Source of the DNA: Picosynechococcus sp. PCC 7117
GTDB lineage: Bacteria; Cyanobacteriota; Cyanobacteriia; Cyanobacteriales; MRBY01
Direction: 5' to 3'
Length of the DNA stretch: 64,000 bases
Assembly: GCF_001693275.1 (NCBI RefSeq)
Contig: NZ_CP016477.1
Location: 744,001-808,000, forward strand
How positions within the stretch are numbered: position 1 is the stretch's first letter; each line of letters begins with the position of its first letter. A program made the translations under genes and the position numbers. The notes below the pieces were generated by a model, which did no database searches, was not told the origin of the DNA, and was given only the letters and a program-made list of their open reading frames with translations. Below, in pieces: positions 56,802 to 64,000 of the stretch.

Positions 56802-59741
56802 ATGAATAACGAAAAAGTTAGAATTTACGAACTTTCAAAGGAACTAGATCTCGAAAACAAAGACATTTTAGAATTCTGTGGCCAGCTCTCCATTGATGTG
56901 AAGAGTCACAGTAGCACCATCACGACAGAAGAAGCTGATAAAATCCGGGCGATCGCCACACAAAAGCGCCCCCAAGCCCCCAAGGCCCAGCGGCCCCAGA
57001 GAAAGAAAAAACAAGAAATTCTCTCCGTCCAGCACCAGCCCCAGGGCGCAAAACCCCAGGCTAGTAAATCAGAATCAGCCGACGCAAATCAACCAACCCC
57101 AACAGCCAAAAAGCTTGAACGTCCGAAATTGCAGTCTCCTCCGAGTCGAGGAAAAGAGACACCTGCACAACCAGAAGAGTCCCCGGCCAACAATGGAGCC
57201 AAAGCTGAGCCAGTGGCCAAGACAACTTCCCCCAAAGCAGAACCAGCAGCCCCCGCTGCCCCGAAACCCAAGCTCATGGGGCCGCCGCCTCGGCCAACCC
57301 CCAAATCATCTGCTCCCAAGACGCCCGATGCCAGTCCTGCAACGGCAGAAACAAGCAGTGGGGCAACCCAAGCCGATGTGAGGGCCAAATCCCTCTCGAA
57401 AAATACCGCCGAAGCCCCGGCCAAAGCACCAAAATTACGGCCAAAACCGCAAATTGTTGGCACCGTCAGTAAAAAGCCCGCCCCTGTTCAAGCGATTGAA
57501 CCTGAGCTTGACGAAGAACCCGATACCAACAATGTCGAAGGGGATGATGATGCGGCCCCAGAAGTCCTTCTTGCTCCTCCTAAGCGCCCCGCCGCAAAAC
57601 CCAAAAAAGCCATTGGCCCGAAACCCAGCAAACGTAAAGTCTGGGAAGATGAGGAAGAGGACGAATCCGAAAGCAAGAAGACAAAAACCAGCAAACTCAA
57701 GCGTCGCCCCGTTGTCATTGATGACGATGACGATGACTTTGGCACAACCACAAACAACAATGCCGAAGTGCCTTCTGTCAGCTTGTCCATTGCCCGTCCC
57801 CCCAAACCGAAGAGTGCTTCATCGTCTCCTTCCCCAAGCAAGCCATCACCTTCAAAACCGAAGAAACCAGCGGCGAAACGATCTGGCAGTGGTGGCAGTG
57901 GTCAATCTCAGAAAGAACAACGGCGCGATCGCCCTGATGTGAAAACACCACCAGCGGAGATCACCCTCACAGAAACCATGACCCTCCGGGAAATGGCGGA
58001 TATCCTCTGCATCGCTGAAACAGACATTATCCGTCGCCTCTTCAGTAAGGGGATCGCGATCAACATCACCCAAACCCTAGACTACGACACCGCCCAGATG
58101 GTAGCCGAGGAATTTGACGTGAAAGTCATTGCCCCAGAGGTGAAATCAGCGGCTGAAAAATCCACAGAAATGCTGGATGTGGCCGACCTCGAACACCTCC
58201 AACATCGTCCTCCAGTCGTCACCATCATGGGTCACGTTGACCACGGTAAAACTACCCTCCTGGACTCCATCCGCGAGACTAAGGTGGCCCAAGGGGAAGC
58301 CGGGGGAATTACCCAGCACATTGGTGCTTACCACGTGGACATCGAACACAACGGGAAACCCGGTCAAATTGTTTTCCTCGATACTCCTGGTCACGAAGCC
58401 TTTACGGCCATGCGGGCCCGGGGTGCAAAGGTGACAGATATTGCTATCCTCGTTGTCGCCGCCGATGACGGTGTCCGTCCCCAGACCCTAGAGGCAATCC
58501 GCCACGCCCAAGCGGCCAAAGTGCCCATCGTTGTGGCGATCAACAAAATGGATAAACTCGGCGCAGAACCAGATCGCGTCAAGCAGGAACTCTCAGAACA
58601 GGGCTTAGTGCCTGAGGAGTGGGGCGGCGAAACCATTATGGTGCCCGTCAGTGCCCTGAAGGGAGAGAATCTAGATACTCTCCTGGAAATGATTCTGCTC
58701 GTCTCTGAAATTGAAGAACTCTCGGCGAACCCAGATCGTCTGGCGAGAGGCACAATCATTGAAGCCCACTTGGATCGCGCTCGCGGCCCGGTAGCGACTC
58801 TGTTAGTACAGAACGGAACCCTACGGGTTGGTGACATCATTGTGGCGGGATCGGTGATGGGTAAAATCCGTGCCATGATTAGCGATCGCGGGGAAAAAGT
58901 CATAGATGCAACACCGTCTTTTGCGGTGGAAATCCTTGGTTTAAGTGAGGTACCAGCGGCTGGGGATGAATTTGAAGTCTACTCCAGTGAAAAAGAAGCC
59001 CGGGCGATCGCCGACGAACGGGCCGAAGGGAAGCGTCAATCTCGGCTCCAACAGGCCATGTCTTCCCGACGGGTCAGCCTTAGCAGTCTCTCGGCCCAAG
59101 CCCAAGAAGGGGAACTCAAGGAACTTAATTTGGTACTCAAGGCTGATGTCCAGGGTTCCGTCGAGGCGATTCTCGGCTCCCTCCAACAACTGCCCCAGGA
59201 CGAAGTCCAAATTCGTGTCTTGCTGTCTGCTCCCGGTGAAATCAGCGAAACAGATGTTGATCTTGCCGCCGCCAGTGGGGCGATCATTATCGGCTTTAAC
59301 ACTACCTTGGCTCCCGGTGCGCGACAGGCCGCCGAACAGGAAGGGGTTGATATCCGCGAATATAACGTGATCTACCGTTTCCTCGAAGAAATCCAAGGGG
59401 CGATGGAAGGTCTTCTGGATCCAGAGGAAGTCGAAGAACCCCTGGGTCGGGCCGAAGTGCGGGCCGTCTTCCCCGTCGGTCGTGGCTCCGTTGCGGGCTG
59501 TTATGTCCAGTCGGGTAAGGTCGTTCGTAACCGGATGATCCGCGTGCGTCGGGGTGATGTCGTCGTCTATGACGGTTCCCTCGATTCCCTCAAGCGTGTC
59601 CGCGAGGATGTCCGGGAAGTCAATTCTGGCTATGAATGCGGGATTGGCGTCGATAAATTTAGTACCTGGAAAGAAGGGGACATTATCGAAGCCTACGAAA
59701 TGGTCTTCAAACGCCGCACCTTGGCGGGCCGCACCAGTTAA
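56802..59741 (+). CDS. infB: Translation initiation factor IF-2
   Basis: 979 residues. The N-terminal IF2-N fold ([19 protein letters not shown]) is followed by about 340 residues of low-complexity Lys/Pro/Ala sequence, then the G domain with [25 protein letters not shown] and NKMDKLG. Domains II to IV follow. The long disordered linker is usual for cyanobacterial IF-2. It recruits initiator tRNA to the 30S subunit. Confidence 0.98.
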   Translation: MNNEKVRIYELSKELDLENKDILEFCGQLSIDVKSHSSTITTEEADKIRAIATQKRPQAPKAQRPQRKKKQEILSVQHQPQGAKPQASKSESADANQPTPTAKKLERPKLQSPPSRGKETPAQPEESPANNGAKAEPVAKTTSPKAEPAAPAAPKPKLMGPPPRPTPKSSAPKTPDASPATAETSSGATQADVRAKSLSKNTAEAPAKAPKLRPKPQIVGTVSKKPAPVQAIEPELDEEPDTNNVEGDDDAAPEVLLAPPKRPAAKPKKAIGPKPSKRKVWEDEEEDESESKKTKTSKLKRRPVVIDDDDDDFGTTTNNNAEVPSVSLSIARPPKPKSASSSPSPSKPSPSKPKKPAAKRSGSGGSGQSQKEQRRDRPDVKTPPAEITLTETMTLREMADILCIAETDIIRRLFSKGIAINITQTLDYDTAQMVAEEFDVKVIAPEVKSAAEKSTEMLDVADLEHLQHRPPVVTIMGHVDHGKTTLLDSIRETKVAQGEAGGITQHIGAYHVDIEHNGKPGQIVFLDTPGHEAFTAMRARGAKVTDIAILVVAADDGVRPQTLEAIRHAQAAKVPIVVAINKMDKLGAEPDRVKQELSEQGLVPEEWGGETIMVPVSALKGENLDTLLEMILLVSEIEELSANPDRLARGTIIEAHLDRARGPVATLLVQNGTLRVGDIIVAGSVMGKIRAMISDRGEKVIDATPSFAVEILGLSEVPAAGDEFEVYSSEKEARAIADERAEGKRQSRLQQAMSSRRVSLSSLSAQAQEGELKELNLVLKADVQGSVEAILGSLQQLPQDEVQIRVLLSAPGEISETDVDLAAASGAIIIGFNTTLAPGARQAAEQEGVDIREYNVIYRFLEEIQGAMEGLLDPEEVEEPLGRAEVRAVFPVGRGSVAGCYVQSGKVVRNRMIRVRRGDVVVYDGSLDSLKRVREDVREVNSGYECGIGVDKFSTWKEGDIIEAYEMVFKRRTLAGRTS

Positions 59742-59780
59742 GTGACGCACGTTGTTTAACTGGCAATAATCCTTTAATCA

Positions 59781-59812
59781 AAAACCTCCTGGGCAACTGG
59801 GAGGGTTTTTTT
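59781..59812 (+). terminator. infB terminator
   Basis: CCTCC (59785-59789) pairs with GGAGG within 59799-59805, and seven T residues follow. It lies about 40 bp past the infB stop and ends the rimP-infB cluster. Confidence 0.85.
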
Positions 59813-59935
59813 GGCGATCGCCAATTTCGCTTTCAATTTCACCCTGGGGATTCAGAGAGTTACGTTTCGGTAGGTTTCAAGACAGGATAAGATATGGGAT
59901 GATCACTCTTTAGTAATTTCAAGGCGTTATTAAAA

Positions 59936-60025
59936 ATGGATGTTCTTTCTCTAGGTTGGGGCGCGCTATTGGCCCTGTTCACTTGGTCGATCGCCATGGT
60001 TGTTTGGGCACGTAACGGTTTCTAG
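59936..60025 (+). CDS. petN: Cytochrome b6f complex subunit PetN
   Basis: 29 residues, too short for usual ORF cut-offs. One membrane helix spans [15 protein letters not shown] and it ends WARNGF, matching PetN (consensus MDILxLGW...WGRNGF) almost throughout. PetN is an integral small subunit of the cytochrome b6f complex that links PSII or respiratory quinol to plastocyanin/cytochrome c6. The ATG is followed by the 45-residue ORF 4 bp later. Confidence 0.96.
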   Translation: MDVLSLGWGALLALFTWSIAMVVWARNGF

Positions 60026-60029
60026 GATT

Positions 60030-60167
60030 GTGGAAACAATTTTTTTAAATTCTCTTTTTTTGGGAGCCCTTGCCTTGCTGCTATTGGTCAGCGGTGGGAT
60101 CTCCTACCTCACCTTTGTAGAATGGCGCGATCGCCGTCGTCAAGACCGAGATAAACGGGGCAAGTAA
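60030..60167 (+). CDS. 45-residue membrane microprotein co-transcribed with petN
   Basis: A GTG start 4 bp after the petN stop and a TAA give 45 residues. One hydrophobic helix (about 5-27, FLNSLFLGALALLLLVSGGI) is followed by a highly basic, Arg/Asp/Lys-rich tail (EWRDRRRQDRDKRGK). I do not recognise it. Its position between petN and a terminator means it is probably translated from the petN message. A role near the b6f complex is only suggested by this linkage. Confidence 0.7.
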   Translation: METIFLNSLFLGALALLLLVSGGISYLTFVEWRDRRRQDRDKRGK

Positions 60168-60222
60168 CCCTCAAACGAACTTGCGCGGCCTTGGTGCCTT
60201 TCCCGAACTATCTTGCTTGGTT

Positions 60223-60251
60223 AATCTCCTGTGATGGCAGGGGATTTTTTT
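60223..60251 (+). terminator. Terminator after petN and the 45-residue ORF
   Basis: AATCTCCTG (60223-60231) pairs with CAGGGGATT (60238-60246) using one G-U pair, with a 6-base loop and a T run to 60251. Confidence 0.85.
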
Positions 60252-60340
60252 GTGGATGTTGTGCCTAGACAATTTCTACAGACGCCCCAGAAGCCGAACA
60301 ATTTCTGCCACAATCAAAGGAAGTACCATTTCCAAAAACC

Positions 60341-61027
60341 ATGGCGATTCCCGCAAACGAAATTGATTTAGCCCGGTATCTCGAACATTCCCTGTTGCAC
60401 CCAGCCGCCACCGCAGCCCAGGTCAAAGAATGCTGTGAGGCGGCAGTCCAATTTGATTTTCCGGCGGTCTGCCTCTACCCAACGGCGATAAAAACAGCCC
60501 GAGATTACTTACACCAGCGACCGATTCAGATTTGTTCTGTCGTCGGTTTTCCGGCCGGGGCCCATACGACCGCAACCAAACTCTACGAAGCCCAGGAAGC
60601 GGTAGAAAATGGCGCAACGGAATTAGATGTGATGCTTAATTTGGCCTTGGTGAAAATGGGGGAATCGGAGAAGCTCTATCAGGAAGTGGCGCAAATCGTC
60701 GAACTAACTAAGGTTCCCATCAAAGGCATTTTAGAAACGGCTCTCCTAACCGATACCGAAAAACGCCTTGCCGCAGAAATTTGCCTCGATGCAGGGGTGA
60801 GTTATCTCAAAACCTCAACGGGCTGGTTCGGGGGGGCAACGGTGGCCGATGTAAAGTTGCTCCATGGGATCACCAAAGGGCGCATTGGGATCAAGGCAGC
60901 AGGAGGGATCAAAACGGTTGACCAGGCGATCGCCTTAATCCAGGCTGGTGCGACTCGCCTTGGCACCTCCCGGAGTATCAAGATTATGCAGGAAAGGGAA
61001 CAAGCGAGCGACAACCCAACTTGGTAA
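60341..61027 (+). CDS. deoC: Deoxyribose-phosphate aldolase
   Basis: 228 residues. The Schiff-base Lys is in SYLKTSTGWF, and the active-site ELDVMLN and GIKAAGGIKT segments are present. It cleaves deoxyribose 5-phosphate to glyceraldehyde 3-phosphate and acetaldehyde. The gene lies 7 bp before recO; the pair is likely an operon, although the functions are not obviously related. Confidence 0.95.
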   Translation: MAIPANEIDLARYLEHSLLHPAATAAQVKECCEAAVQFDFPAVCLYPTAIKTARDYLHQRPIQICSVVGFPAGAHTTATKLYEAQEAVENGATELDVMLNLALVKMGESEKLYQEVAQIVELTKVPIKGILETALLTDTEKRLAAEICLDAGVSYLKTSTGWFGGATVADVKLLHGITKGRIGIKAAGGIKTVDQAIALIQAGATRLGTSRSIKIMQEREQASDNPTW

Positions 61028-61034
61028 ATACGGC

Positions 61035-61847
61035 ATGTCTTTTAAAGTCACAGGCATCATTCTCAAAGGCAGCCCCCTCGGTGAAGCGGATCGGCTGGTA
61101 ACGATCCTATCGCCGGAACAAGGGTTGGTAAAAGCCGTAGCCCCAGGGGCGCGTCAACACCGTTCTGCCCTGCGGGGACGCACCGAATTACTGGTGGTCA
61201 ATGAATTTGTTTTGACCAGGGGGCGATCGCTAGACCGGATCCAACAGGCGGATATGCTCACCTCCTATTCTGGCCTCAGACATGACTTTGCCAAATTAGC
61301 CGTGGGTCAATACCTCGCAGAAGTAACCCATTACCTCGCAGTGAGCCACACCCCCCAGCCGGAATTATATGAATTGCTCCGAGAACATTTACGCCGCATC
61401 GAAGCTTTAGAATTTCAGCCCAGCGCCAGGGTGACCCAGATCATCGCCCACCTAACCCAAGCTCTATTTCATCTGTTGGCGATCGCCGGTTTTGCCCCCC
61501 AAGTTCAACATTGCCAGGGCAGTCAAACCCTTATTTCTCCCAACTTTGTTGATCCCCGGTGGCGCATTGGCTTTAGTCACGATCTGGGGGGGATTATGGT
61601 GCTGGGCCAGGGAAATATCCGCCCCGATCAACGGCTGACGGCTTTGGAACTAGATATTTTACAAATGCTACCCAATCGTAATTTGCCGGAGCTGCAACGG
61701 TGGTCCCAAGCAGAACAAATGGTATTTTCCTTAGAAACGGCTTGGCTCCGGGTTGAACATCTGTTACGGCAATACCTTGAGCATCACATTGGCAAAACCC
61801 TCAAGGCGGCCCCGCTCATCGATACCCTTGCCCCCTTAGCTTTTTAA
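61035..61847 (+). CDS. recO: DNA repair protein RecO
   Basis: About 270 residues from the ATG at 61035 (MSFKVTGIILKGSPLGEADR). The N-terminal OB fold and the LVKAVAPGARQHRSALRGRTE and LTSYSGLRHDFAKLAVGQYLAE segments are typical. The zinc Cys set of some RecO proteins is reduced to one Cys (QHCQGS). RecO loads RecA on SSB-coated DNA with RecR. The frame extends upstream into deoC but that part is not coding. Confidence 0.94.
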   Translation: MSFKVTGIILKGSPLGEADRLVTILSPEQGLVKAVAPGARQHRSALRGRTELLVVNEFVLTRGRSLDRIQQADMLTSYSGLRHDFAKLAVGQYLAEVTHYLAVSHTPQPELYELLREHLRRIEALEFQPSARVTQIIAHLTQALFHLLAIAGFAPQVQHCQGSQTLISPNFVDPRWRIGFSHDLGGIMVLGQGNIRPDQRLTALELDILQMLPNRNLPELQRWSQAEQMVFSLETAWLRVEHLLRQYLEHHIGKTLKAAPLIDTLAPLAF

Positions 61848-61857
61848 GGGGCGATCG

Positions 61858-62976
61858 CTAATTGCTGGCTGCAGCCGGGACTGAGGATTCTTGGGCCTGG
61901 AGTTGTTGCACCCGTTGTTCCACAGCTTCTAAATTTTGTTGGTAACTGGCCCGTTTCGCCTGGGCAAAATCGTAATAAAAATCCTCTGCTGGAATTGCGT
62001 CTAAGGTGGCGATCGCCGTTTGCCACTGTTCAATAATCTCTTGCCATTGGGCCACAGAAGAGGGCGGATTTTCAGCCATTTGGGCTGCCGTTGCTCCCTG
62101 GGATAAGCCTGTGATTAGATTGCCAAGACTGCCATTGAGGGACTGGTAATCGGCGAGTTGGGTCTGCACTTCTCCGTACCGAGGCGACCAACGGGGCACG
62201 GTTTCTAGGGTGGCGATCGCCTCTTCTAAATTGGCTTGGGCCTGGAGAATCGCTTGGCCAGAGGGATTTTCGCCAGCAGCAAACAGCGATCGAGCCGGAT
62301 CAGCCAGTTGTGTGGCGGTGGTCAAGGGCGCACAGGCACCAATCACACAGGGACGACTCAAACCATAGCCCGCTACCCCCACAAGGACTAACAACAAACC
62401 CGCACCGAGGATTAGAGGGCCTTTTTTGCGAGGGCGATCAGAGGATTCGGTAAACTCTTCTAGCCCCCCGTCAGCAGTGGTAAACCCTTCAAAATCGCCG
62501 CTGGAATCCATCGGCTCTTCTTCTGGGGCGGCGGTGTCAAACGAGTCTTCTTCTAACTCATTGCCCACGGGCGGAAAGGGATCATCCGTGGCTTCGAGGT
62601 CAATATCTTCCGGAAATTCAGATTGTTCAGGGGAGTCCGGTTCATTTTCTGGAGGTTCTCCATTGGAAACAGGCTCGACTTCAGACTGGGTGAGGGCGTG
62701 GAAAGCATAGGGTTCGTTGGCCCCGGTGATTCGCAAATAAATGAGAGTTTGATGCCCTTGGACGCGGGGATCACCCTGGAGGCGATCGCGGATCAGCCGG
62801 AAAAGGGGCGGGAGTTCTGTCGGGGCCGGAGCTTGATGTTGTACCAGGACAAGCAACAGACCTTCCTTAAAGAGACAACGCACCTGAATCGGGTCTGTGG
62901 GGAAATATTCTGCTTCAAGTTGAGTTTGGAGATCCGCTTGCAGATCCTGGAGATTTAACGGGGCAACATCGGACAT
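61858..62976 (-). CDS. Hypothetical membrane protein with acidic linker
   Basis: 372 residues. The N-terminal 110 residues are a folded soluble domain (LQTQLEAEYFPTDPIQVRCLF, LPPLFRLIRDRLQGDP). Then comes about 80 residues of very acidic sequence, a basic cluster RPRKKG, one membrane helix (about 191-210, PLILGAGLLLVLVGVAGYGL) and a C-terminal helical, Gln/Ala-rich region with coiled-coil character. Topology is therefore cytoplasmic head, single helix, external helical tail. I do not recognise it; it is convergent with recO and 10 bp separates the stops. Confidence 0.75.
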   Translation of the reverse strand: MSDVAPLNLQDLQADLQTQLEAEYFPTDPIQVRCLFKEGLLLVLVQHQAPAPTELPPLFRLIRDRLQGDPRVQGHQTLIYLRITGANEPYAFHALTQSEVEPVSNGEPPENEPDSPEQSEFPEDIDLEATDDPFPPVGNELEEDSFDTAAPEEEPMDSSGDFEGFTTADGGLEEFTESSDRPRKKGPLILGAGLLLVLVGVAGYGLSRPCVIGACAPLTTATQLADPARSLFAAGENPSGQAILQAQANLEEAIATLETVPRWSPRYGEVQTQLADYQSLNGSLGNLITGLSQGATAAQMAENPPSSVAQWQEIIEQWQTAIATLDAIPAEDFYYDFAQAKRASYQQNLEAVEQRVQQLQAQESSVPAAASN

Positions 62977-63076
62977 AACCGCAAGAACAGCCTATGGACT
63001 TGAAATGTCATTGTAAGTAAAGCTCAAAAAAAAAGTCTTGTCAAAAGACCCCGGCGATCGCCAAAGCTCAGTTTAT

Positions 63077-64000
63077 TTAGCGGGACTGTTGCCGCAAAAA
63101 TCCACTAAAACTATCAACTCCCCAAGTAAGCAAGAGGAAACAAAGCAAGGTCAGACTAACGCCCCCATAATTAAAACTGCTCAATTGTTCCATCAGAAGT
63201 CGCCCCAGGCCGCCCGCCCCCACGAGGCCGACAATGACCGTTTCCCGTAGACAGACTTCCCAACGATAAAAACTGTAGGCAATAAAATTAGGCAGCGTTA
63301 AAGGCACCGTACCATAGAGCCAAACATTGCCTTCGCTACTGCCCAAGTTCCGGAGAGCATTGAGGGGCGCAGGAGGAACATTTTCAATTACTTCGCCCAT
63401 TAATCTGCCTAAAATGCCCAGGTTATGAATCCCCAGGGCGATCGCCCCCGGCAAAGTCCCCGGAAACATCACAAACACCACCACCAACGCCCAGATGGGA
63501 GCCGGAATACTGCGACAGACTAAAAGCACTAAATGACTTAAGAGCCGTTGTCCCCAGAAAATGGGCCGCTGATTTTTCGCTGCCAAAAAGGCCAGAAAGA
63601 ATCCGCCCACCCCAGCTAAGGTGATCGCCAAAATAGACATCTCCAGAGTCTGTAGACCCAGGATCGCTAACTGTTTTCCCTGGGCGAAATCGAAACTGAC
63701 GGTCTGGAGTTGAGTCATAACTTCCCCCAAAAAGTCTTGGCCCCGGCCAGACCAGAGTCGCGACCAATCGGGCTGAATATACCAAAATCCCCAAGCCACT
63801 AAACCACTACCGAAAAGCATCGTACCAAGGAGCCAATCCCGCCGCTGTCCCCCCAATTTGTAACGATGACTGTTGAGGTCAAAGCGACTGGTGCAATCTA
63901 GCCGTTGCCGCAAAAAATGGCTCCCCCAATCCACCATCCCATTCAACGCAATCAGGTCATAAAACAACGTCCAAAGCTGTTCGTAGCGGAGGGATTGCAG
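63077..64000 (-). CDS. phnE: PhnE-type ABC permease, C-terminal half of a fused protein (cut by window edge)
   Basis: The reading frame runs on past the right edge of the window, so at least 307 residues are visible and the start is missing. The first visible part (ALNGMVDWGSHFLRQRL) looks like the end of one PhnE module. A second full module follows, with the GIHNLGILGRLMGEVIENVP EAA-type loop and the ending ETVIVGLVGAGGLGRLLMEQL. Two fused PhnE modules are known in cyanobacteria. It would pair with a PhnC-type ATPase for phosphonate or phosphite uptake; a PhnC-like gene is at 18.1-18.8 kb. Confidence 0.83.
   Translation of the reverse strand: MQSLRYEQLWTLFYDLIALNGMVDWGSHFLRQRLDCTSRFDLNSHRYKLGGQRRDWLLGTMLFGSGLVAWGFWYIQPDWSRLWSGRGQDFLGEVMTQLQTVSFDFAQGKQLAILGLQTLEMSILAITLAGVGGFFLAFLAAKNQRPIFWGQRLLSHLVLLVCRSIPAPIWALVVVFVMFPGTLPGAIALGIHNLGILGRLMGEVIENVPPAPLNALRNLGSSEGNVWLYGTVPLTLPNFIAYSFYRWEVCLRETVIVGLVGAGGLGRLLMEQLSSFNYGGVSLTLLCFLLLTWGVDSFSGFLRQQSR

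Noticed and set aside
58941-59750. 269-codon open frame antisense to infB
   Set aside because: It mirrors the conserved C-terminal domains of IF-2 and has no family resemblance or ribosome site.

Overview
The window is chromosomal DNA from a unicellular cyanobacterium. The evidence is the very frequent HIP1 octamer GCGATCGC, the cyanobacterial ATP synthase layout (an a-c-b'-b-delta-alpha-gamma operon with beta-epsilon apart), petN, psb29, acsF, homogentisate phytyltransferase, ycf65/PSRP-3 and a CuA-less alternative terminal oxidase. Protein sequences and gene order resemble the marine Synechococcus sp. PCC 7002 / Picosynechococcus group; that placement is an inference from memory, not a search result.

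Layout. 0-3.4 kb: type IV pilus motor genes pilB (cut by the window edge), pilT, pilC and a linked unknown. 3.4-9.5 kb: a MurG-like glycosyltransferase, a MidA-type methyltransferase, hpt (tocopherol synthesis), an alpha/beta hydrolase, an ABC ATPase and an inositol-monophosphatase-family enzyme. 9.6-14 kb: acsF (chlorophyll synthesis), a CadC-like metal sensor with a short CDF transporter, and typA. 14-24.9 kb: glcE-like oxidoreductase, MsbA-like ABC exporter, phnC-like ATPase, hydrolase, rlmN, tatA, glycosyltransferase, MFS exporter and ureE. 25-27.3 kb: a small accessory stretch with a transglutaminase-like protein, a Cys-rich mini-protein and a pentapeptide-repeat protein. 27.3-33.3 kb: a GMC oxidoreductase, then the alternative respiratory terminal oxidase (ARTO) operon, two DUF2231 membrane proteins plus ctaC-ctaD-ctaE. 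33.6-36.9 kb: cimA, an OB-fold lipoprotein and psb29. 37-43.3 kb: the eight-gene ATP synthase operon on the minus strand. 43.5-51.6 kb: a 31-residue membrane microprotein, an aldo/keto reductase, small unknowns, ispG, a Pta-N-like P-loop protein, dusA, a DUF1537 kinase and rsmG. 51.8-54.2 kb: atpB-atpE and ycf65. 54.4-60.2 kb: the translation/transcription cluster rimP-nusA-ylxR-infB, then petN with a 45-residue membrane ORF. 60.3-64 kb: deoC-recO, an unknown acidic membrane protein and the C-terminal half of a fused PhnE-type permease running off the edge.

Most genes are core photosynthetic, respiratory and translational functions. The most unusual material is the ARTO/DUF2231 operon with a 22-bp palindrome upstream, two microproteins (31 and 45 residues), a CadC-like sensor paired with a CDF protein that has a Cys-Asp TM5 site and no C-terminal domain, a perfect 19-bp inverted repeat between convergent genes, and the 25-27 kb accessory stretch. 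I found no tRNA, rRNA, CRISPR array, insertion sequence or prophage.
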